From: a virus
Reading direction: 5' to 3' (one strand)
Length of the DNA: 21,842 nucleotides
IMG/VR virus record: IMGVR_UViG_3300030107_005022
Location: 39,348 to 61,189 of that record
The first letter of the stretch is position 1. The number at the start of each line of letters is the position of its first letter. Of this stretch, positions 20,095 through 21,842 are shown piece after piece. The notes under the pieces are model-generated. The model had not been told where the DNA came from, searched no databases, and was given only the letters and a program-made list of their open reading frames with translations. Made by a program: the position numbers and the translations under genes.

Positions 20095-20588
20095 TGAAAT
20101 TTACAAATTTTGATCACAATGGATTCATAGAAATTGATATAGATAAACAGTTAGAGGACAATTTCGTAAAGCTTAAAATGGCTAATAGTGTAGAAGTCTT
20201 ACACCCTTTAGCAAAATTAGTATTCGATTTAGAAGTATTATTAAATTATATTATTTTTAGAGTTATGAATAATAAAACCAATGAGATGTTCTTTGTATCT
20301 AATCAGATAGCTAATATACTCGCCTACATTGGATTCTCTCAGTTTGATGAATTAAAACCACAACTTGATAGAATAGAAAAAGGAAACATAGAAAACAAGA
20401 ATGAAGATATTTATGGAGAATACATTGGAGATTCTATACAAAGACTTTTAGGTATAGTACAAAGTTTTGAAGTAATCGATATAAAGGATTCAGAGAATAC
20501 AGGTTTGACAAATGGGAAAATGAATGATAAGCTTAAAAATAAATGGGATACATTGTTAAAGGATATAATAGATGATAACCAAGAATAA
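20094..20588 (+). CDS. Hypothetical helical acidic protein
   Basis: The product has 164 aa and is mostly helical (VEVLHPLAKLVFDLEVLLNY, then FVSNQIANILAYIGFSQFDE), ending in DTLLKDIIDDNQE. GGGGGAG lies 7 nt upstream of the ATG and the start overlaps the previous stop as TAATG. There is no membrane segment, signal or known motif. It overlaps the next gene by 17 bases. Confidence 0.68.
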   Translation: MKFTNFDHNGFIEIDIDKQLEDNFVKLKMANSVEVLHPLAKLVFDLEVLLNYIIFRVMNNKTNEMFFVSNQIANILAYIGFSQFDELKPQLDRIEKGNIENKNEDIYGEYIGDSIQRLLGIVQSFEVIDIKDSENTGLTNGKMNDKLKNKWDTLLKDIIDDNQE

Positions 20589-20979
20589 GAAAAGAGCAGA
20601 AAAGTTTGTAAATAATAATCTTCAGAGAAACCAATATCAAGGACATATCTCTTGGTGTATGGATTCAAAATGCTATGGAGTAAACTTCTTCTCTATTAAA
20701 TCTTATGACACTAAATGGATTAGTAGAATATTAAATGACCCTACTTTACAATATTCTTGTAGGTGGTGTGGGACAAAAGGACAGTTTAACTCTGTAATGT
20801 TTATGAATGGAGAACTTAATGCCAAGTTTTATAGAGAACTTAGAGAGGGGCAGATAGACAGATGTGTTACTTATATAAGTGGATTTCTATGGAAAATAGG
20901 AAACAAAGTTAGGAAAGAAAGTTTGAAAGAACTAATGAAGGAACTCTTAATTCATGAGGAGAGATTTGATGAAGATTAA
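20572..20979 (+). CDS. Hypothetical protein with Cys pairs
   Basis: This is a 135-aa protein with Cys 29 and Cys 34 (SWCMDSKCYG) and a further pair (SCRWCGTKGQF) near 63-66, so a treble-clef or zinc-ribbon-type metal site is plausible. The N-terminus is basic (KNKKRAEKFV) and the C-terminus helical (VRKESLKELMKELL). AAGGA is about 10 nt upstream. No family recognised. Confidence 0.65.
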   Translation: MITKNKKRAEKFVNNNLQRNQYQGHISWCMDSKCYGVNFFSIKSYDTKWISRILNDPTLQYSCRWCGTKGQFNSVMFMNGELNAKFYRELREGQIDRCVTYISGFLWKIGNKVRKESLKELMKELLIHEERFDED

Positions 20980-21277
20980 AGATACTTGGGAAGATAGGAA
21001 TAGTTTTGACCAAGCTTTCTATTCATTAGCTGATGATTGGTCTAAGTATATGATTAGATGTGATCAGCTAGATGTAAAGGGTACAGACGATTCTAAAGAT
21101 GATGAAATTAACTATGGATTATTAGAGAATATAGTTTTCTATGTTTTAGGTACTTGGTTTCATGATGAAGGTCAACTTCATATAGATTTAGAGCATTGTT
21201 ATAAAACCGAGTGGGAAACCAAACTAGAAGAAGCCTTACATAAGTTTGAAGACTTAAGGAAAAGATATGACGAATAA
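20969..21277 (+). CDS. Hypothetical acidic protein
   Basis: The product has 102 aa from ATG 20969, chosen because AGGAGA lies 6 nt upstream; the earlier in-frame ATG at 20954 includes that ribosome binding site in its own coding region. The protein has FDQAFYSLADDWSKYMIRCD at about 13-32, then a helical end (WETKLEEALHKFEDLRKRY). Unknown function. It overlaps both neighbours. Confidence 0.65.
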   Translation: MKIKDTWEDRNSFDQAFYSLADDWSKYMIRCDQLDVKGTDDSKDDEINYGLLENIVFYVLGTWFHDEGQLHIDLEHCYKTEWETKLEEALHKFEDLRKRYDE

Positions 21278-21446
21278 TTTTAATCAACAACATTGTTCAG
21301 ATAAGAATTCTACTTTAACTAAGGAACAATTTGAACAATTACAAAAATATATAGGGAGTTTGGAATATGGACAAAACAGATTCTACGAAACCGAATATGA
21401 AGAAGCAAACGAAGAAGCAAGAAGAGAAGCCGAAGATTATAATTGA
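21267..21446 (+). CDS. Small acidic helical protein
   Basis: This is a 59-aa frame with LTKEQFEQLQKYIGSLEYGQ, then YEEANEEARREAEDYN. AAGGA lies 6 nt before ATG 21267, and the start overlaps the preceding stop. Its last 80 bases are read in another frame by the next gene. Both frames have good ribosome binding sites, so both are probably translated. Confidence 0.55.
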   Translation: MTNNFNQQHCSDKNSTLTKEQFEQLQKYIGSLEYGQNRFYETEYEEANEEARREAEDYN

Positions 21447-21753
21447 AAAGCTTGAGATAGAAGCTAAAGATTTACCTAAAGAGTTACCGAAAAAAACTGA
21501 GGTAAAAAAGGAAGAGGTACTGAAGCAAGGGGAAGCTAAATGTGATAGATGTAAGATGACCTTTGAAGAAAGACTTGCTTATAAAGTAGAGATGTCAGAT
21601 AATCTTCAATGGGGAGAGTATCAAGACAACGACAAAAACCTTACTGTATCTAATGCTATGAAAGAATTGGGATTTTACATAATCTGTGATACCTGCTATA
21701 ATACTTCTATTGATGGTAGTACAGGTAGCATAAGTCGTGAATGGTTTGAATAA
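21367..21753 (+). CDS. Hypothetical zinc-finger protein with Lys/Glu-rich N-terminus
   Basis: The product has 128 aa. Residues 1-55 are low-complexity and charged (Lys, Glu, Thr), partly because the DNA is shared with the preceding frame. Cys pairs follow at CDRC (about 59-62) and CDTC (107-110), split by about 45 residues, a likely zinc site (KCDRCKMTFEERLAYKVE, then FYIICDTCYN). AGGGAG lies 8 nt before the ATG. The stop overlaps the next start as TAATG. Function unknown. Confidence 0.68.
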   Translation: MDKTDSTKPNMKKQTKKQEEKPKIIIEKLEIEAKDLPKELPKKTEVKKEEVLKQGEAKCDRCKMTFEERLAYKVEMSDNLQWGEYQDNDKNLTVSNAMKELGFYIICDTCYNTSIDGSTGSISREWFE

Positions 21754-21842
21754 TGAAGGGGTTTTTGACAAAATTAAAAAAATGGTTTAAACTGTATGCA
21801 AAGAAATTTAAAAATATTTATTACACAATAGATTGGGAGAAT
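21753..21842 (+). CDS. Basic protein, 3' partial
   Basis: The frame opens at ATG 21753, overlapping the previous stop as TAATG, and stays open for 30 codons to the window edge. It begins MKGFLTKLKKWFKLYAKKFK, a basic amphipathic helix. Too little is visible to identify it. Confidence 0.55.
   Translation, partial: MKGFLTKLKKWFKLYAKKFKNIYYTIDWEN

Noticed and set aside
20505-20535. TTGACA inside the gene at 20094
   Set aside because: No acceptable -10 follows at 16 to 18 bases.
21765-21793. TTGACA-N17-TAAACT as a promoter
   Set aside because: The -10 matches only 4 of 6 bases and it lies within a coding start in AT-rich sequence.
1-21842. CRISPR array, tRNA genes, integrase or IS element
   Set aside because: No regular direct repeats with spacers, no cloverleaf, and no recombinase or transposase were found by reading.
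1-21842. Archaeal virus origin
   Set aside because: Zinc ribbons and DUF5872-like content raised it, but the TTGACA/TATAAT promoters, T-run terminators and AGGAG sites favour a bacterial host.

Overview
The window reads as a continuous stretch of a low-GC tailed bacteriophage (Caudoviricetes) genome. Every supported gene lies on the + strand, genes are tightly packed, and many junctions overlap by 1 to 16 bases. AGGAG-type ribosome binding sites and TTGACA/TATAAT promoters point to a bacterial host. The marine or freshwater flavour of several families (DUF5872-like basic protein, GWYWGSKGPF protein, CBM-like virion proteins) is inference. No host gene, integrase, tRNA, CRISPR array or insertion sequence was seen.

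Region 1 (1 to about 9940) is the packaging and neck module. It holds the end of a small-terminase-like gene, TerL with a C-terminal cysteine cluster, and then two unexpected genes: a complete class II (B12-dependent) ribonucleotide reductase and an overlapping strongly basic DUF5872-like protein. After these come a coiled-coil protein, a portal with a Cys/His insertion, a basic/acidic virion-type protein, a small zinc ribbon that runs out of frame into an HTH plus metallophosphoesterase gene, an HK97-gp10-like neck protein and a small conserved-looking protein.

Region 2 (about 9950 to 16084) is the capsid module. It opens with a promoter flanked by two short palindromes and a leader of about 100 nt with possible structure. 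An acidic scaffold-like protein and the major capsid protein follow, closed by a strong terminator. Next are three beta-rich virion proteins, one with three internal repeats and one CBM-like. A prohead protease sits, unusually, downstream of the capsid gene and carries a long C-terminal extension ending in a polybasic/hydrophobic tail.

Region 3 (16087 to 16860) contains four tiny genes: a cysteine-rich acidic protein and three membrane proteins that could include a holin. It ends at a second strong terminator.

Region 4 (16866 to the end) starts with a near-consensus sigma70 promoter and is an accessory region of very small overlapping genes. It contains a 20-residue membrane peptide, a small Cys protein coupled to a Mom-like DNA-modification enzyme, many proteins of 40 to 110 residues (membrane, coiled-coil, zinc-ribbon or basic), and, after another promoter, a run of unrecognised genes. 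The Mom-like enzyme probably protects phage DNA from host restriction and the reductase probably supplies dNTPs. Most of the rest of region 4 cannot be assigned from sequence alone.
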